From: Palleronia aestuarii
GTDB lineage: Bacteria > Pseudomonadota > Alphaproteobacteria > Rhodobacterales > Rhodobacteraceae
Direction: 5' to 3'
Length of the DNA stretch: 64,000 bases
NCBI RefSeq assembly: GCF_003253995.1
Contig: NZ_QKZL01000002.1
Coordinates: 348,922-412,921, forward strand
In this document: piece by piece, positions 33,733-43,260 of the stretch
How the letters are laid out: every line of letters starts with the position of its first letter
Numbering within the stretch: the first letter of the stretch is position 1
The notes under the pieces: generated by a model
Told to the model about the DNA's origin: nothing
Databases searched by the model: none
What the model saw: the letters and a program-made list of their open reading frames with translations, nothing else
Position numbers and translations under genes: made by a program

Positions 33733-34254
33733 ATGACCATCCGACCGATCCTCATCCATCCCGATCCGCGGTTGAAAACCGTCGCCGCACCGGTGGGCGA
33801 GATCACCGAGGAGATCCGCACGCTCGCCGAGGACATGCTGCAGACGATGTACGACGCGCCCGGGATCGGCCTCGCCGCGCCGCAGATCGGCCGCTCGATC
33901 CGCCTCCTCGTCATGGATTGCGTGAAGGAGGAGGGCGCCACGCCCCGGCCCCTGGTGCTCGTCGATCCCGAGATCACCTGGTCCTCCGAGGAAGCCGCGA
34001 CCTACGAGGAGGGGTGCCTGTCGATCCCCGATCAATATGCGGACGTGACCCGCCCCGCGGAGGTGGAGGTTACCTGGACCGACCTCGAGGGCAAGCCGCA
34101 GACGGAACGGTTCACGGGCCTCTGGGCCACCTGCGTCCAGCACGAGATCGACCATCTCGATGGCAAGCTCTTCATCGATTATCTCAAGCCGCTGAAGCGT
34201 CAGATGATCACCCGCAAGATGGCGAAGCTGAAGCGGGAGCGGGCGCGGGCGTGA
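33733..34254 (+). CDS. def: Peptide deformylase 1
   Basis: A 173-residue, normal-length deformylase that removes the formyl group from new proteins. All three motifs are intact: GIGLAAPQIG (residues 44-53), EEGCLS (C95, metal ligand) and QHEIDHLDGK (H137, E138, H141). The ATG at 33733 gives the family start TIRPILIHPDPRL. It is the first of three deformylase paralogues in a row that run into fmt, with overlapping ends. Confidence 0.96.
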   Translation: MTIRPILIHPDPRLKTVAAPVGEITEEIRTLAEDMLQTMYDAPGIGLAAPQIGRSIRLLVMDCVKEEGATPRPLVLVDPEITWSSEEAATYEEGCLSIPDQYADVTRPAEVEVTWTDLEGKPQTERFTGLWATCVQHEIDHLDGKLFIDYLKPLKRQMITRKMAKLKRERARA

Positions 34255-34712
34255 ACCGGATGACGCAATCCCCCGGTCCCGTCTACGCGCCGCGATTGCG
34301 GCGGGTCCTCGCGCCCTGGCGGGTGGGTTCCTTGGGACTGCGAGTTCATTGGATCGACGCACGGGAAAACGAGACGCCACCCCGGCCGCTCCTCGACGCG
34401 GCGCGCGATCATGCCGCCTCCGTGCTGCCCGAGACCGTGGAAGAGGAGGGGGGTGCTGTGGGCGTGGGCTTCGTCGTACTCCATCGCGGGGAGGCGGGAA
34501 CCTGGCTTCTCATGGATTGGTGGGCGCATGGCGACATCCTCTGCCAGCGCCTGTCGCGCTCCGATCCCGATGCGACCGATTTCGTGTCGATGGACGATCG
34601 CCCGCTCAGCGCCTGCGTCTGGGAGCTCGAGCCGATCGCGGAGGAGCGGGCCCGGTTCGTGGCGACGATGATGAACGGCGCGCCGGACGCGGCCGCGTAT
34701 CTTGGCTCGTGA
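34251..34712 (+). CDS. Conserved hypothetical protein within the deformylase cluster
   Basis: A 153-residue protein from GTG 34251, which overlaps the def stop by 4 bases, or 150 residues from ATG 34260. I do not recognise a family. It is soluble with no signal peptide. Notable stretches are LGLRVHWIDARENETPPRPL, FVVLHRGEAGTWLLMDWWAHGDIL and LSACVWELEPIAEERARFV. The tryptophan and acidic content looks like a globular enzyme or binding domain. Its stop overlaps the next deformylase start by 4 bases, so it belongs to the def-fmt operon. Confidence 0.75.
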   Translation: MNRMTQSPGPVYAPRLRRVLAPWRVGSLGLRVHWIDARENETPPRPLLDAARDHAASVLPETVEEEGGAVGVGFVVLHRGEAGTWLLMDWWAHGDILCQRLSRSDPDATDFVSMDDRPLSACVWELEPIAEERARFVATMMNGAPDAAAYLGS

Positions 34713-35197
34713 GCCGCCTCGAGATCCTCCGTTGGCCCGATCCGCGCCTGACGCAGGTCTGCGTTCCGGTAGGTCAGGTCACCGACGACGTGAGAGAGCT
34801 CGCGTCCGACATGCTCGAGACGATGTACGCGGCGCCGGGCCGCGGTCTCGCCGCGCCTCAGGTGGGCCGCTTGATCCGGCTCTTCGTGATGGACGCCGGC
34901 TGGAAGGAGGGGCGGCCGGAACCTCGGATCTGCGTCGATCCCGTGTTTCTGTCGGTCTCCGACGCGCAGGAAGAGGGAGAGGAGGGGTGCCTCTCGATCC
35001 CCGGCGTCACCGCGCGGATCGTCCGGCCGAACGCCGTCCGGATGGGCTGGACGGACGAGAATGGCGTCGCGCGGCAGGCCGATCTCGACGGAGCCGCCGC
35101 CCGGATCGCGCAGCACGAGATGGACCATCTCGACGGGATCGTAACCTTCGACCGGGTCGAGGATCGCGCGGCGCTCGAGGCGGCCTATGACGGCTAG
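34709..35197 (+). CDS. def: Peptide deformylase 2
   Basis: A 162-residue deformylase from GTG 34709. All catalytic residues are present: GRGLAAPQVG (residues 44-53), EEGCLSIPG (C94) and QHEMDHLDG (H136, E137, H140). It lacks the basic C-terminal helix of copy 1, ending shortly after the HExxH helix. It overlaps the previous gene by 4 bases and the next by 11. An active enzyme is likely; whether it has a special substrate set is unknown. Confidence 0.92.
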   Translation: MSRLEILRWPDPRLTQVCVPVGQVTDDVRELASDMLETMYAAPGRGLAAPQVGRLIRLFVMDAGWKEGRPEPRICVDPVFLSVSDAQEEGEEGCLSIPGVTARIVRPNAVRMGWTDENGVARQADLDGAAARIAQHEMDHLDGIVTFDRVEDRAALEAAYDG

Positions 35198-35687
35198 AAC
35201 CGTCCTTCCCTGGCCCGACCGGCGGCTTCGGACCGCAACCGCGCCGGTGGAGGCCGTCACCGACGAGATCCGGTCCATCTGGGACGACATGATCGATACG
35301 ATGGAGGCGATGCCGGGAGTGGGGCTCGCCGGGCCGCAGATCGGGGTGATGCTGCGCCTTGCCGTCGTCGATGCGTCGGAGGCGCGCGGGCAGGCGATCC
35401 GCATGGCGAACCCGGAGATCCTGCACGCCAGCGTCGAGCCGCGGGTTCATGAGGAGGCATCCCCGAACCTGCCCGGCGTTTCCGCCCGCATCGAGCGTCC
35501 ACGCGCCGTGACGGTGCGGTTCCTCGATGCGGAAGGGACACCGCAGGAGCGGGATTTCGTCCATCTCTGGGCCACGAGCGTGCAGCACCAGATCGACCAC
35601 CTGAACGGCAAAATGTATTTCGACCGGCTGAGCCGGGTGAAGCGCGACATGCTCCTGCGCCGCGCGCGGCGCCTTTCGGAGGTCTGA
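35187..35687 (+). CDS. Deformylase-like paralogue with altered active site
   Basis: A 166-residue deformylase paralogue. The fold and the first motif are kept (GVGLAGPQIG, residues 44-53), but the second motif reads EEASPNLPG where EEGCLSIPG is expected, so the metal-ligand Cys is Ser (S92). The third reads QHQIDHLNG, so the catalytic Glu is Gln (Q135). Both His ligands (H134, H138) remain. It should therefore be inactive or have another chemistry. Reading frame and length are intact, so this is not a decayed gene. It begins inside the end of copy 2 and fmt starts 3 bases after it. Confidence 0.88.
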   Translation: MTARTVLPWPDRRLRTATAPVEAVTDEIRSIWDDMIDTMEAMPGVGLAGPQIGVMLRLAVVDASEARGQAIRMANPEILHASVEPRVHEEASPNLPGVSARIERPRAVTVRFLDAEGTPQERDFVHLWATSVQHQIDHLNGKMYFDRLSRVKRDMLLRRARRLSEV

Positions 35688-35690
35688 GGG

Positions 35691-36590
35691 ATGCGCGTGG
35701 TCTTCATGGGTACGCCCGACTTCTCCGTTCCGGCGCTCGATGCGCTTGCCTCGGCGGGGCACGAGGTCGCGGCCGTCTATACCCAGCCGCCGCGTCCGGC
35801 AGGCCGGGGCAAGCGCGACCGGCCCTCCCCCGTGCAGATCCGGGCGGAGGCGATGGGGATCCCCGTGCGCCATCCGGTTTCTCTGAAGGGCGCGGAGGAG
35901 CAGGAGGCCTTCGCCTCCCTCGGGGCGGAGATCGCCGTCGTCGTGGCCTATGGCCTCATCCTGCCGCGGGCGGTGCTCGACGCGCCCGATCACGGATGTC
36001 TCAACATCCACGCCTCGCTGCTGCCGCGCTGGCGCGGGGCCGCGCCCATCCACCGGGCGGTGATGGCGGGGGATGCGGAAACGGGCGTCTGCATCATGCG
36101 GATGGAGGCGGGGCTCGATACCGGTCCGGTGCTGTTGCGCGCGGAAGAGCCGATCGAGGCGGAGACGACGACCGGGGACCTGCATGACCGTCTCGCAGCC
36201 CTCGGCGCCCGGCTCGTCGTCTCCGCGCTCGACCGGCTGGGTCTCGTCCCGGAGATGGCGCAGCCGGAAACGGGCGCAACCTACGCCGCGAAGATCGACA
36301 AGGCGGAGGCGCGGATCGACTGGTCCCGCCCGGCCGAGGAGATCGACAGGCAAATCCGCGGCCTCTCCCCCTTTCCGGGCGCGTGGTGCGAGATCGCGGG
36401 CGAGCGGGTGAAGCTCCTGCGCTCCCGAATGGCGGAGGGGGCGGGTGAACCGGGGGCGGTCCTCGACGGGTTTCGCATCGCCTGTGGCACGGGCGCCGTC
36501 GAGATTACGGAAGTGCAGCGGTCGGGCAAGCGGCCCGCCGCGGCCAGGGACGCTCTTCTGGGCTTCCGGATGCCCGCGCGTCTCGACTGA
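35691..36590 (+). CDS. fmt: Methionyl-tRNA formyltransferase
   Basis: A 299-residue enzyme that formylates initiator Met-tRNA, of normal length. The N-terminal domain shows [18 protein letters not shown] and the catalytic and folate region [37 protein letters not shown] follows, then the C-terminal OB-like domain ([15 protein letters not shown]). It is the last gene of the def-def-def-fmt operon, convergent with rnhA with only 9 bases between stops. Confidence 0.97.
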   Translation: MRVVFMGTPDFSVPALDALASAGHEVAAVYTQPPRPAGRGKRDRPSPVQIRAEAMGIPVRHPVSLKGAEEQEAFASLGAEIAVVVAYGLILPRAVLDAPDHGCLNIHASLLPRWRGAAPIHRAVMAGDAETGVCIMRMEAGLDTGPVLLRAEEPIEAETTTGDLHDRLAALGARLVVSALDRLGLVPEMAQPETGATYAAKIDKAEARIDWSRPAEEIDRQIRGLSPFPGAWCEIAGERVKLLRSRMAEGAGEPGAVLDGFRIACGTGAVEITEVQRSGKRPAAARDALLGFRMPARLD

Positions 36591-36599
36591 CCTCTCGGC

Positions 36600-37067
36600 T
36601 CAGGCCTTCTCGCGGCCCTGCTTGAACGGCGCCATGCCCTCGCGGGCGAGTTCGTCCGCGCGTTCGTTCTCCGGATGGCCGGCATGGCCCTTCACCCAGG
36701 ACCACGTGACGTCGTGGCGGGACTGCGCCGCGTCGAGGCGTTTCCAGAGATCCTCGTTCTTCACCGGCTTCTTGGCGGAGGTCTTCCAGCCGTTCCGCTT
36801 CCAGCCGTGGATCCAGCTCTCAACCCCGTTCTTCACGTACTGGCTGTCGGTGACGATGGTGATGGCGCTGGCCCGGGCAAGGCTCTCGAGAGCGGTGATC
36901 GCAGCCAGGAGCTCCATGCGGTTGTTGGTCGTGAGCGCCTCGCCGCCCGAGAGGTCACGGCTCTTCACCACGCGCTCGCCCTCGCGGGCGACGAGGAGCG
37001 CGCCCCAGCCGCCAGGGCCGGGATTGCCGGAGCAGGCGCCGTCGGTATAGGCGAAGAGATCAGGCAT
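36600..37067 (-). CDS. rnhA: Ribonuclease HI
   Basis: A 155-residue RNase HI that cuts RNA in RNA-DNA hybrids. The acidic site is complete: D9 in [17 protein letters not shown]52 in [11 protein letters not shown]74 in IVTDSQYV and D138 in ENERADELA. The basic handle region ([16 protein letters not shown]) is present. Its start overlaps the end of the upstream methyltransferase by 8 bases. Confidence 0.97.
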   Translation of the reverse strand: MPDLFAYTDGACSGNPGPGGWGALLVAREGERVVKSRDLSGGEALTTNNRMELLAAITALESLARASAITIVTDSQYVKNGVESWIHGWKRNGWKTSAKKPVKNEDLWKRLDAAQSRHDVTWSWVKGHAGHPENERADELAREGMAPFKQGREKA

Positions 37068-37668
37068 CGGGCTTGCGCGACATATGGATGACGCACCTGT
37101 CGGTCTGCCCGGTGAAACCGGTATCGTGATACTCCGAGGCGAACATCTTCTCCAAACCTGTTTTTGAGGTGATCCTGTCGAGATCCGCGATTTCCCAATA
37201 CGAGAAGAAGCGTCCCAGCGTGTCCCTGCCTTCGCCGCTACCGGCCTTGCTCGTCATGTAGAAGATGCCTCCGGGAACGAGGACCGAATGTGCCAGCGCG
37301 ACCAGGCCCGAAATTGCGTCGCGGGGCGCATGACAGAGCGAGATATGGGACCAAATGCCGCGGAATCGCTCGCCCGGCTCGAGCGCCTCGAAGGGTTCGA
37401 TACGGACGGTGATGCCGAGTTCCCGCGCCACGTCGGCCATTTCGCGGCTCGCATCGGTCGCTTCCACCCGTACGCCCAACCCTTCGAGTAGCGAGGCGGA
37501 TTGGCCCATTCCGGCACCCCAGTCGAGCACGGCACCGGTCCCTTCGGGAAGCGCGCGGACGAAACGGTCCAGTTCCGGGCTGGGTCCGGCCCGCCTTATC
37601 GCGATCTTCTCGACGTAATCGTCGATCAGTGCAGCGTAGACATCGAGTGTCCGCTGATCGATCGTCAT
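37060..37668 (-). CDS. Class I SAM-dependent methyltransferase
   Basis: A 202-residue methyltransferase with the SAM-binding loop [20 protein letters not shown] (about residues 48-67), the acidic strand end [10 protein letters not shown] and the post-III region [11 protein letters not shown]. Similar to the UbiE/Tam-like group; the substrate is not identifiable. It overlaps rnhA by 8 bases. The 231 bases upstream (37669-37899) show no gene or clear promoter. Confidence 0.88.
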   Translation of the reverse strand: MTIDQRTLDVYAALIDDYVEKIAIRRAGPSPELDRFVRALPEGTGAVLDWGAGMGQSASLLEGLGVRVEATDASREMADVARELGITVRIEPFEALEPGERFRGIWSHISLCHAPRDAISGLVALAHSVLVPGGIFYMTSKAGSGEGRDTLGRFFSYWEIADLDRITSKTGLEKMFASEYHDTGFTGQTDRCVIHMSRKPDA

Positions 37669-37899
37669 TCCTACCTCCCAAGTCTCTCGCTGCCGCCTTG
37701 TCGGGTAAGCGGTTCTCGTTGCTCATACCGTGCGTAAATGCGGTGCGTGAATCCAAATCGACCGTGGCGTATGAGCGCAATTCGTGGGTCAGTACAGGAT
37801 CGCGGGCCTTTTCGCGAGAGCGGGATTTGACGAGGTGCACCGACCGGCGACGACCTCCCGGGAAATCTGAGACCGCGAGGACGGCAATCTGTCCGAGGG

Positions 37900-38373
37900 T
37901 CAGACGATAATCGGAAGGAGGCAGGCCACGACCACGACCGTGAGCAGGATACGCAACTGCATCCACCAGGCGGGTGCCAAACCCTGCCGCCAGAACATCC
38001 AGTCGAGGCCGAGGATGCCGACGAATCCCGCCGCGAGATATATCGCCGCCGAGACCGGTCCCCCGCCGACGAAGAAGAAGGCCCAGAGGGCGGGCAGCAC
38101 GGAGAGGGCGTAGCCGCTCGCCGCGACCGCGCCCTCCGCCCGCGTGGCGAAGCCCCAAAGCGCACCGGACATGAAGGACAGGATGACCGTCCCGTAGGCG
38201 AGCTGGATATAGGGTCCGACGAAGCGCGGGCCGAGCAGATCGGCACCGGCGGCGCCCGCGGCCGGCACGAGGAGTGTCACGGCGCCCCAGACGAACGGGA
38301 TCAGTCCGCCGAGCCCGAGCAGGAGCGCCGCACGCGGTATGGTGGTCGCCGCACCGGCGCGTCCGTCGGTCAC
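37900..38373 (-). CDS. DUF3429 family integral membrane protein
   Basis: A 157-residue protein with five hydrophobic segments, including [40 protein letters not shown] and [20 protein letters not shown]. The pattern FMSGALWG and a pairing with housekeeping genes fit DUF3429 (family of unknown function). The start is GTG 38373, which overlaps the ispH stop by 4 bases, so it is translated with ispH. Confidence 0.82.
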   Translation of the reverse strand: MTDGRAGAATTIPRAALLLGLGGLIPFVWGAVTLLVPAAGAAGADLLGPRFVGPYIQLAYGTVILSFMSGALWGFATRAEGAVAASGYALSVLPALWAFFFVGGGPVSAAIYLAAGFVGILGLDWMFWRQGLAPAWWMQLRILLTVVVVACLLPIIV

Positions 38374-39332
38374 GCCGGCACGCGCAGGACGCGCGGTACC
38401 TTGAACTCCACTGTTTCGCGCGCCGTCTCCACCGTCTCGACGGTGACCGAATAGCGGTCGTGGAACGCGTTCACAACTTCCTCGATCAGGATGTCGGGCG
38501 CAGACGCGCCGGCCGTGACGCCCACCGACCGGATGCCGTCGAGCGCGCGCCAGTCGATGTCGTCTGCACGCTGCACGAGCTGCGCATAGCTGCATCCGGC
38601 CTTCCGCCCGACTTCGACGAGGCGCTTCGAATTGGAGGAGTTCGGCGCGCCCACGACCAGAAGCGCCTCGACATGAGGGGCGATCGCCTTCACCGCTTCC
38701 TGGCGGTTCGTCGTGGCGTAGCAGATGTCTTCCTTGTGCGGCCCGACGATGCCCGGAAAGCGGGCCTTGAGGGCAGCCACGATGTCGACCGTGTCATCGA
38801 CGCTCAGCGTCGTCTGGGTCACGAAGGCGAGCCGGTCGGGATCGCGCACCGCGATCCGTTCGACATCTGCCGTCTCTTCGACGAGGATCACTTCCCCCTC
38901 GGGGAGCTGGCCCATCGTGCCTTCCGTTTCCGGATGGCCGGAATGGCCGATCATGACGATCTGCAATCCGTTTTCGTGGTGACGTTCCGCCTCGATATGA
39001 ACTTTGGAGACGAGCGGGCAGGTCGCGTCTACATAGACCATCTCGCGCGCCCTGGCCGCCGCCGGCACGGATTTGGGAACGCCGTGGGCGGAGAAGATCA
39101 CCGGGCGGTCGTCCGGCGCCTCGTCGAGCGTCTCGACGAAGACGGCGCCCTTCTCGCGCAGACCGTCCACGACGTAGCGGTTATGCACGATCTCGTGACG
39201 AACGTAGACGGGCGCGCCCCATTTCTCGATCGCCATCTCGACGATCTTGATCGCCCGATCGACACCCGCGCAGAATCCGCGCGGTGCGGCGAGATAGAGT
39301 TTCAGGGAAGGGTTCCAGTCATCGCGTTCCAT
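38370..39332 (-). CDS. ispH: 4-Hydroxy-3-methylbut-2-enyl diphosphate reductase
   Basis: A 320-residue iron-sulfur enzyme, the last step of the MEP isoprenoid route. The three cluster cysteines are C21 ([13 protein letters not shown]), C105 ([12 protein letters not shown]) and C204 ([11 protein letters not shown]). The substrate-binding segments [25 protein letters not shown] and [13 protein letters not shown] are present. It lies between an NYN protein upstream and the DUF3429 gene downstream on the minus strand. Confidence 0.97.
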   Translation of the reverse strand: MERDDWNPSLKLYLAAPRGFCAGVDRAIKIVEMAIEKWGAPVYVRHEIVHNRYVVDGLREKGAVFVETLDEAPDDRPVIFSAHGVPKSVPAAARAREMVYVDATCPLVSKVHIEAERHHENGLQIVMIGHSGHPETEGTMGQLPEGEVILVEETADVERIAVRDPDRLAFVTQTTLSVDDTVDIVAALKARFPGIVGPHKEDICYATTNRQEAVKAIAPHVEALLVVGAPNSSNSKRLVEVGRKAGCSYAQLVQRADDIDWRALDGIRSVGVTAGASAPDILIEEVVNAFHDRYSVTVETVETARETVEFKVPRVLRVPA

Positions 39333-39375
39333 GCGGCAAACCTAGTGTCGGCAGGGCGTCGCGTAAACCCGAGGC

Positions 39376-39933
39376 TCAGTCGTTCACGGCGCGTGCATGA
39401 TCGTCGCGAGGTGCCCGGCCGATCACGTCGCGAAGCTCGTCGAGCTCGATGAAGTTGTCGGCCTGACGGCGCAGCTCGTCCGCGATCATGGGGGGCTGGC
39501 TGCGGATCGTCGAGACGACGGAAACCCGGACGCCGGCACGTTGAAGCGCCTCCACCAGGGGGCGGAAATCGCCGTCTCCGGAGAACAGCACGATATGGTC
39601 CACCCGCGGTGCGAGCTCCATGGCGTCGACCGTAAGCTCGATGTCCATGTTGCCCTTCACCTTGCGACGCCCCTGGCTGTCGGTGAATTCCTTGGCCGGC
39701 TTCGTGACCATCGTGAAGCCATTGTAATGCAGCCAGTCGATCAGCGGCCGAATTGGCGAATATTCGTCGTTGTCGAGAAGCGCGGTGTAGTAGAAGGCCC
39801 GCAGAAGCTTGCCCCGGCGCAGGAATTCCTGCCGCAGGAGCTTGTAATCGATATCGAACCCGAGAGCCTTGGCAGCCGCGTAAAGATTGGCGCCGTCTAT
39901 GAACAGGGCCAGCCGCTCGTCGCGATAAAACAT
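39376..39933 (-). CDS. NYN domain protein, LabA/DUF88 type
   Basis: A 185-residue PIN-like NYN ribonuclease-fold protein. Acidic positions are visible in LALFIDGANLYAAAKALG, KGNMDIELTVDAMELA and HIVLFSGDGDFRPLVEALQRAG. The LabA/DUF88 group is thought to process RNA. It is upstream of ispH by 43 bases and probably cotranscribed with it, and divergent from folK. Confidence 0.9.
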   Translation of the reverse strand: MFYRDERLALFIDGANLYAAAKALGFDIDYKLLRQEFLRRGKLLRAFYYTALLDNDEYSPIRPLIDWLHYNGFTMVTKPAKEFTDSQGRRKVKGNMDIELTVDAMELAPRVDHIVLFSGDGDFRPLVEALQRAGVRVSVVSTIRSQPPMIADELRRQADNFIELDELRDVIGRAPRDDHARAVND

Positions 39934-40056
39934 GTCCCAAAATCCTTTTGTGCCGGCTCAATAAGCCCATTCGCAGATTGGCGGTGTCTCGTGGGGGTGC
40001 GAATGAACGTGGGGAATATAGGTAAGAACGGCCGACGCAATAGGGGGGAAGGGGTA

Positions 40057-40641
40057 GTGACGCTGCGAAACGCGATCATTTGTCTGGGATCCAATTTGCC
40101 GGAAGACAACGAGATATTGCGGTGCGCCACGCTGGACCGCGCTCTCACCCTTCTTTCGGGGTCCGATCTGCAACTGGTCGCGCGGAGCCGGTACTTCCGG
40201 ACGCCCGCCTTTCCCCTCGGGTCGGGTCCCGATTTCGCCAACGCCGCCGCCGTGTTTCGCAGCGCGCTCGATCCGGAAAGCCTCCTCGAGCGATGCCACT
40301 CGGTCGAGGAACGGCTCGGGCGGGTCAGGCAGGAACGATGGGGCGCCCGGCGGATCGACATCGATCTCGTCGCGGTCGACGGGATCGTGCTGCCCGACAT
40401 AGCGGTCCAACGCAACTGGATGACCCTCTCACCACGGGACCAGATGCACCACGCCCCGCAAGAGTTGATCCTGCCGCATCCACGTCTGCAGGATCGCGGT
40501 TTCGTGCTCGCGCCGCTTTGCGACGTCGCGCCAGATTGGGTGCATCCGGTGACGCAGAGAAGCGCACGGCAGATGCACGATGCACTGGATGCCGCGGCTT
40601 TCGCCGGGATCGAACCGATCACGGAGCGCGGATCAAGATGA
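40057..40641 (+). CDS. folK: 2-Amino-4-hydroxy-6-hydroxymethyldihydropteridine pyrophosphokinase
   Basis: A 194-residue HPPK in folate synthesis. Family stretches are AIICLGSNLP near the start, RSRYFRTPAFPLGSGPDFANAA, ERWGARRIDIDLVAVDG with the metal-binding Asp residues, and LILPHPRLQDRGFVLAPLCDVAP. I choose GTG 40057 because a strong ribosome binding site (GGGGGGAAGGGG) precedes it. An ATG at 40003 in frame would add 18 residues without family similarity. Confidence 0.92.
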   Translation: MTLRNAIICLGSNLPEDNEILRCATLDRALTLLSGSDLQLVARSRYFRTPAFPLGSGPDFANAAAVFRSALDPESLLERCHSVEERLGRVRQERWGARRIDIDLVAVDGIVLPDIAVQRNWMTLSPRDQMHHAPQELILPHPRLQDRGFVLAPLCDVAPDWVHPVTQRSARQMHDALDAAAFAGIEPITERGSR

Positions 40642-40648
40642 AACGCGC

Positions 40649-40677
40649 TTGTCAATGCCAATCAACTGCCCTAAGAC
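40649..40677 (+). promoter_or_regulatory. Candidate promoter for rpoZ and RSH
   Basis: TTGTCA (40649-40654), 17 bases, TAAGAC (40672-40677), about 65 bases before the rpoZ ATG. A five-of-six -35 with a modest -10 and correct spacing. Confidence 0.45.
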
Positions 40678-40743
40678 GCCACTTCCCGTGACATCTCGGA
40701 GCCGGCCCCTCCCGGTCCGAGTTCCCAGACCCGGAGGTTGTCC

Positions 40744-41097
40744 ATGGCCCGCGTGACAGTCGAAGATTGCGTCGACAAGGTTCCCAATCGGTTCGAGCTC
40801 GTCATGCTCGCCGCGCATCGCGCCCGCGAGATCACCGCAGGATCGACGCCGACCGTGGACCGGGACAACGACAAGAACCCGGTCGTCAGCCTGCGCGAGA
40901 TCGCTGAAGAAACGCAGCAGGCCGACGATCTGCGCGAGCGGATGATCGAATCGCATCAGACCCAGATCGAGGTCGACGAGCCCGAAGAGGATACGATGTC
41001 CCTTCTGATGGGCGCGGAGCAGGACAAGCCCGCCGAGGACGACATGTCCGAAGAGAAGCTCCTGCGCGCCCTGATGGAAGCCCAGGGCCAGCCCTAA
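40744..41097 (+). CDS. rpoZ: RNA polymerase omega subunit
   Basis: A 117-residue omega. The N-terminal [30 protein letters not shown] is diagnostic (cited only as the start of the protein: [10 protein letters not shown] then [14 protein letters not shown]). The C-terminal extension is acidic. It helps assemble beta-prime and carries part of a ppGpp site in some bacteria. The RSH gene follows 23 bases downstream, a common pairing. Confidence 0.97.
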   Translation: MARVTVEDCVDKVPNRFELVMLAAHRAREITAGSTPTVDRDNDKNPVVSLREIAEETQQADDLRERMIESHQTQIEVDEPEEDTMSLLMGAEQDKPAEDDMSEEKLLRALMEAQGQP

Positions 41098-41120
41098 GTT
41101 TGGACGGGATCAGGGGTGGC

Positions 41121-43241
41121 ATGGATGATATCTGCGGCCTGATCGCCCGGGTTCGATCCTACCACCCGACGACCGATACCGACCTGATCCGCCGCGCCTA
41201 CGCGTTCGGCAAGGAGATGCACGAGGGGCAGTTCCGCCATTCCGGCGAGCCCTATATCACTCACCCCCTCGCCGTCGCGATGATCCTGTCGGAACAGCGG
41301 CTCGACGATTCGACGATCGTCACGGCGCTCCTCCACGACACGGTCGAGGACACCCGCGCTTCGCATGACGATCTCGCCAGACGGTTCGGCAAGGAGATCG
41401 CCGACCTCGTCGATGGCGTGACCAAGCTCACCAAGCTTCAGCTGAATTCCCGCGAGACGAAGCAGGCGGAGAACTTCCGCAAGCTCTTCATGGCGATGAG
41501 CCGGGATCTCCGTGTCATCCTGGTGAAGCTCGCCGATCGCCTGCACAACATGCGGACGATCAAGTCGATGAACCCCGAAGGCCAGTTGCGCAAGTCGCGC
41601 GAGACGATGGACATTTACGCCCCGCTCGCCGGCCGGATGGGCATGCAGTGGATGCGCGAGGAACTTGAGGATCTGGCGTTCGGCGTCCTGAACCCCGAGG
41701 GGCGACAATCGATCATCCGCCGCTTCATCACGCTGCAGCGCGAGGCCGGTGACGTGATCGACAAGATCACCAGCGACATCCGGGTGGAGATGGACCGGGT
41801 GGGCATCCGCGGCGAGGTGCTGGGGCGGGCCAAGCGTCCGTTCTCGATTTGGCGCAAGATGGAGGAGAAGCGGATCGGCTTCTCGCGGCTCTCCGACATC
41901 TACGGGTTTCGCGTGATCGTCGCGACGGAAGCGCAATGCTACGCCGTGCTGGGCGCGATCCACCAACGCTGGCGCGCGGTGCCCGGGCGGTTCAAGGATT
42001 ACATCAGCCAGCCGAAGTCGAACGGCTATCGCTCGATCCATACGACCGTGTCGGGACGTGACGGCAAGAGGGTCGAGGTGCAGATCCGCACACGGCAGAT
42101 GCACGAGGTTGCCGAGACCGGCGTGGCGGCACATTGGTCCTATCGCGACGGCGAACGCGTGGAGAACCCGTTCGCCGTCGATCCCGCCGGCTGGATCTCG
42201 TCGTTGACGGAGCAGTTCGACGTCGGCGCGGATCACGACGAGTTCCTCGAGGCGGTAAAGCTCGAGATGTACTCGGACCAGGTGTTCTGCTTCACGCCGA
42301 AGGGGGAGGTGGTGAAGTTGCCGAAGGGCGCGACGCCGCTTGACTTCGCCTATGCGATCCATACCCGGATCGGCGATTCCTGCGTCGGCGCTAAGGTCGA
42401 TGGCGTGCGCGTGCCGCTCTGGACGCGGTTGAGGAACGGGCAGAGCTGCGAGATCCTCGCCGCCGAAGGCCAGCGGCCGCAATCGACCTGGATGGACATC
42501 GCGGTGACGGGACGTGCCAAATCGGCCATCCGCCGGTCGCTCCGCGAGGAGGATCGCGCCCGGTTCATCCGCCTCGGCCGAGAACTTGCCCGCGTCGCCT
42601 TCGACGGCGTGGAGAAACGGATGACCAGCAAGGCGCTGTCCATGGCGGCGAAGGAGCTGCACCTGCCCAACGGCGACGAGCTTCTCGCCCGGCTCGGCTC
42701 GGCGGAGCTGGAGACGCGGCGCGTCATCGAGGTGCTCTATCCGGATCTATCCGACCGTCGCGGCGACGAGATCGATGCGCATGCGGCGATCGTGGGGCTC
42801 GAACCCGACCAGACGTTCCAGCGCGCCGATTGCTGCCAGCCCCTGCCGGGCGAGCGGATCGTCGGCATCACCTACCGCGGACAGGGTGTGCGGATCCACG
42901 CGATCGACTGTCCCACGCTGGTCGAGCTCGATGACGAGCCGGAGCGCTGGATCGACCTCCAGTGGCATTCCGGCAACCATCCGGCCGTGCATACCACGAC
43001 GTTCGACATGACGATCCTGAACGATGCCGGGGTATTGGGGCGGATCTGCTCGCTGATTGGCGCCCAGAAGGCCAATATCTCGGACCTGAAGTTCCTCGAC
43101 CGCAAACAGGATTTTTACCGCCTGGTGATGGATGTTGACCTGCGCAGCATCGAGCATATGCATGCGGTGAAACTGGCATTGGAATCGGATTCGGACGTCG
43201 CGACGATCTATCGGGTGCGCGATCCCGAAAGGCGGCCATGA
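41121..43241 (+). CDS. rsh: Bifunctional (p)ppGpp synthetase/hydrolase RSH
   Basis: A 706-residue long RSH from the ATG at 41121. Hydrolase HD domain: H48 and the HDTVEDT motif (H72, D73). Synthetase domain: RPFSIWRKMEEKRIGFSRLSD and the region DYISQPKSNGYRSIHT. TGS domain: VFCFTPKGEVVKLPKGATPL. The C-terminal ACT domain begins about VHTTTFDMTILNDAGVLGRI. The hydrolase residues are intact, so it should both make and break the alarmone. As is usual in alphaproteobacteria it is probably the main RSH, and it sits right after rpoZ. Confidence 0.96.
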   Translation: MDDICGLIARVRSYHPTTDTDLIRRAYAFGKEMHEGQFRHSGEPYITHPLAVAMILSEQRLDDSTIVTALLHDTVEDTRASHDDLARRFGKEIADLVDGVTKLTKLQLNSRETKQAENFRKLFMAMSRDLRVILVKLADRLHNMRTIKSMNPEGQLRKSRETMDIYAPLAGRMGMQWMREELEDLAFGVLNPEGRQSIIRRFITLQREAGDVIDKITSDIRVEMDRVGIRGEVLGRAKRPFSIWRKMEEKRIGFSRLSDIYGFRVIVATEAQCYAVLGAIHQRWRAVPGRFKDYISQPKSNGYRSIHTTVSGRDGKRVEVQIRTRQMHEVAETGVAAHWSYRDGERVENPFAVDPAGWISSLTEQFDVGADHDEFLEAVKLEMYSDQVFCFTPKGEVVKLPKGATPLDFAYAIHTRIGDSCVGAKVDGVRVPLWTRLRNGQSCEILAAEGQRPQSTWMDIAVTGRAKSAIRRSLREEDRARFIRLGRELARVAFDGVEKRMTSKALSMAAKELHLPNGDELLARLGSAELETRRVIEVLYPDLSDRRGDEIDAHAAIVGLEPDQTFQRADCCQPLPGERIVGITYRGQGVRIHAIDCPTLVELDDEPERWIDLQWHSGNHPAVHTTTFDMTILNDAGVLGRICSLIGAQKANISDLKFLDRKQDFYRLVMDVDLRSIEHMHAVKLALESDSDVATIYRVRDPERRP

Positions 43242-43260
43242 CGGAAAGGGTCGAGACGAC

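Noticed and set aside
35187..35687. Calling the third deformylase copy a pseudogene
   Set aside because: Frame, length, fold motifs and operon overlaps are all intact; only two catalytic positions are changed.
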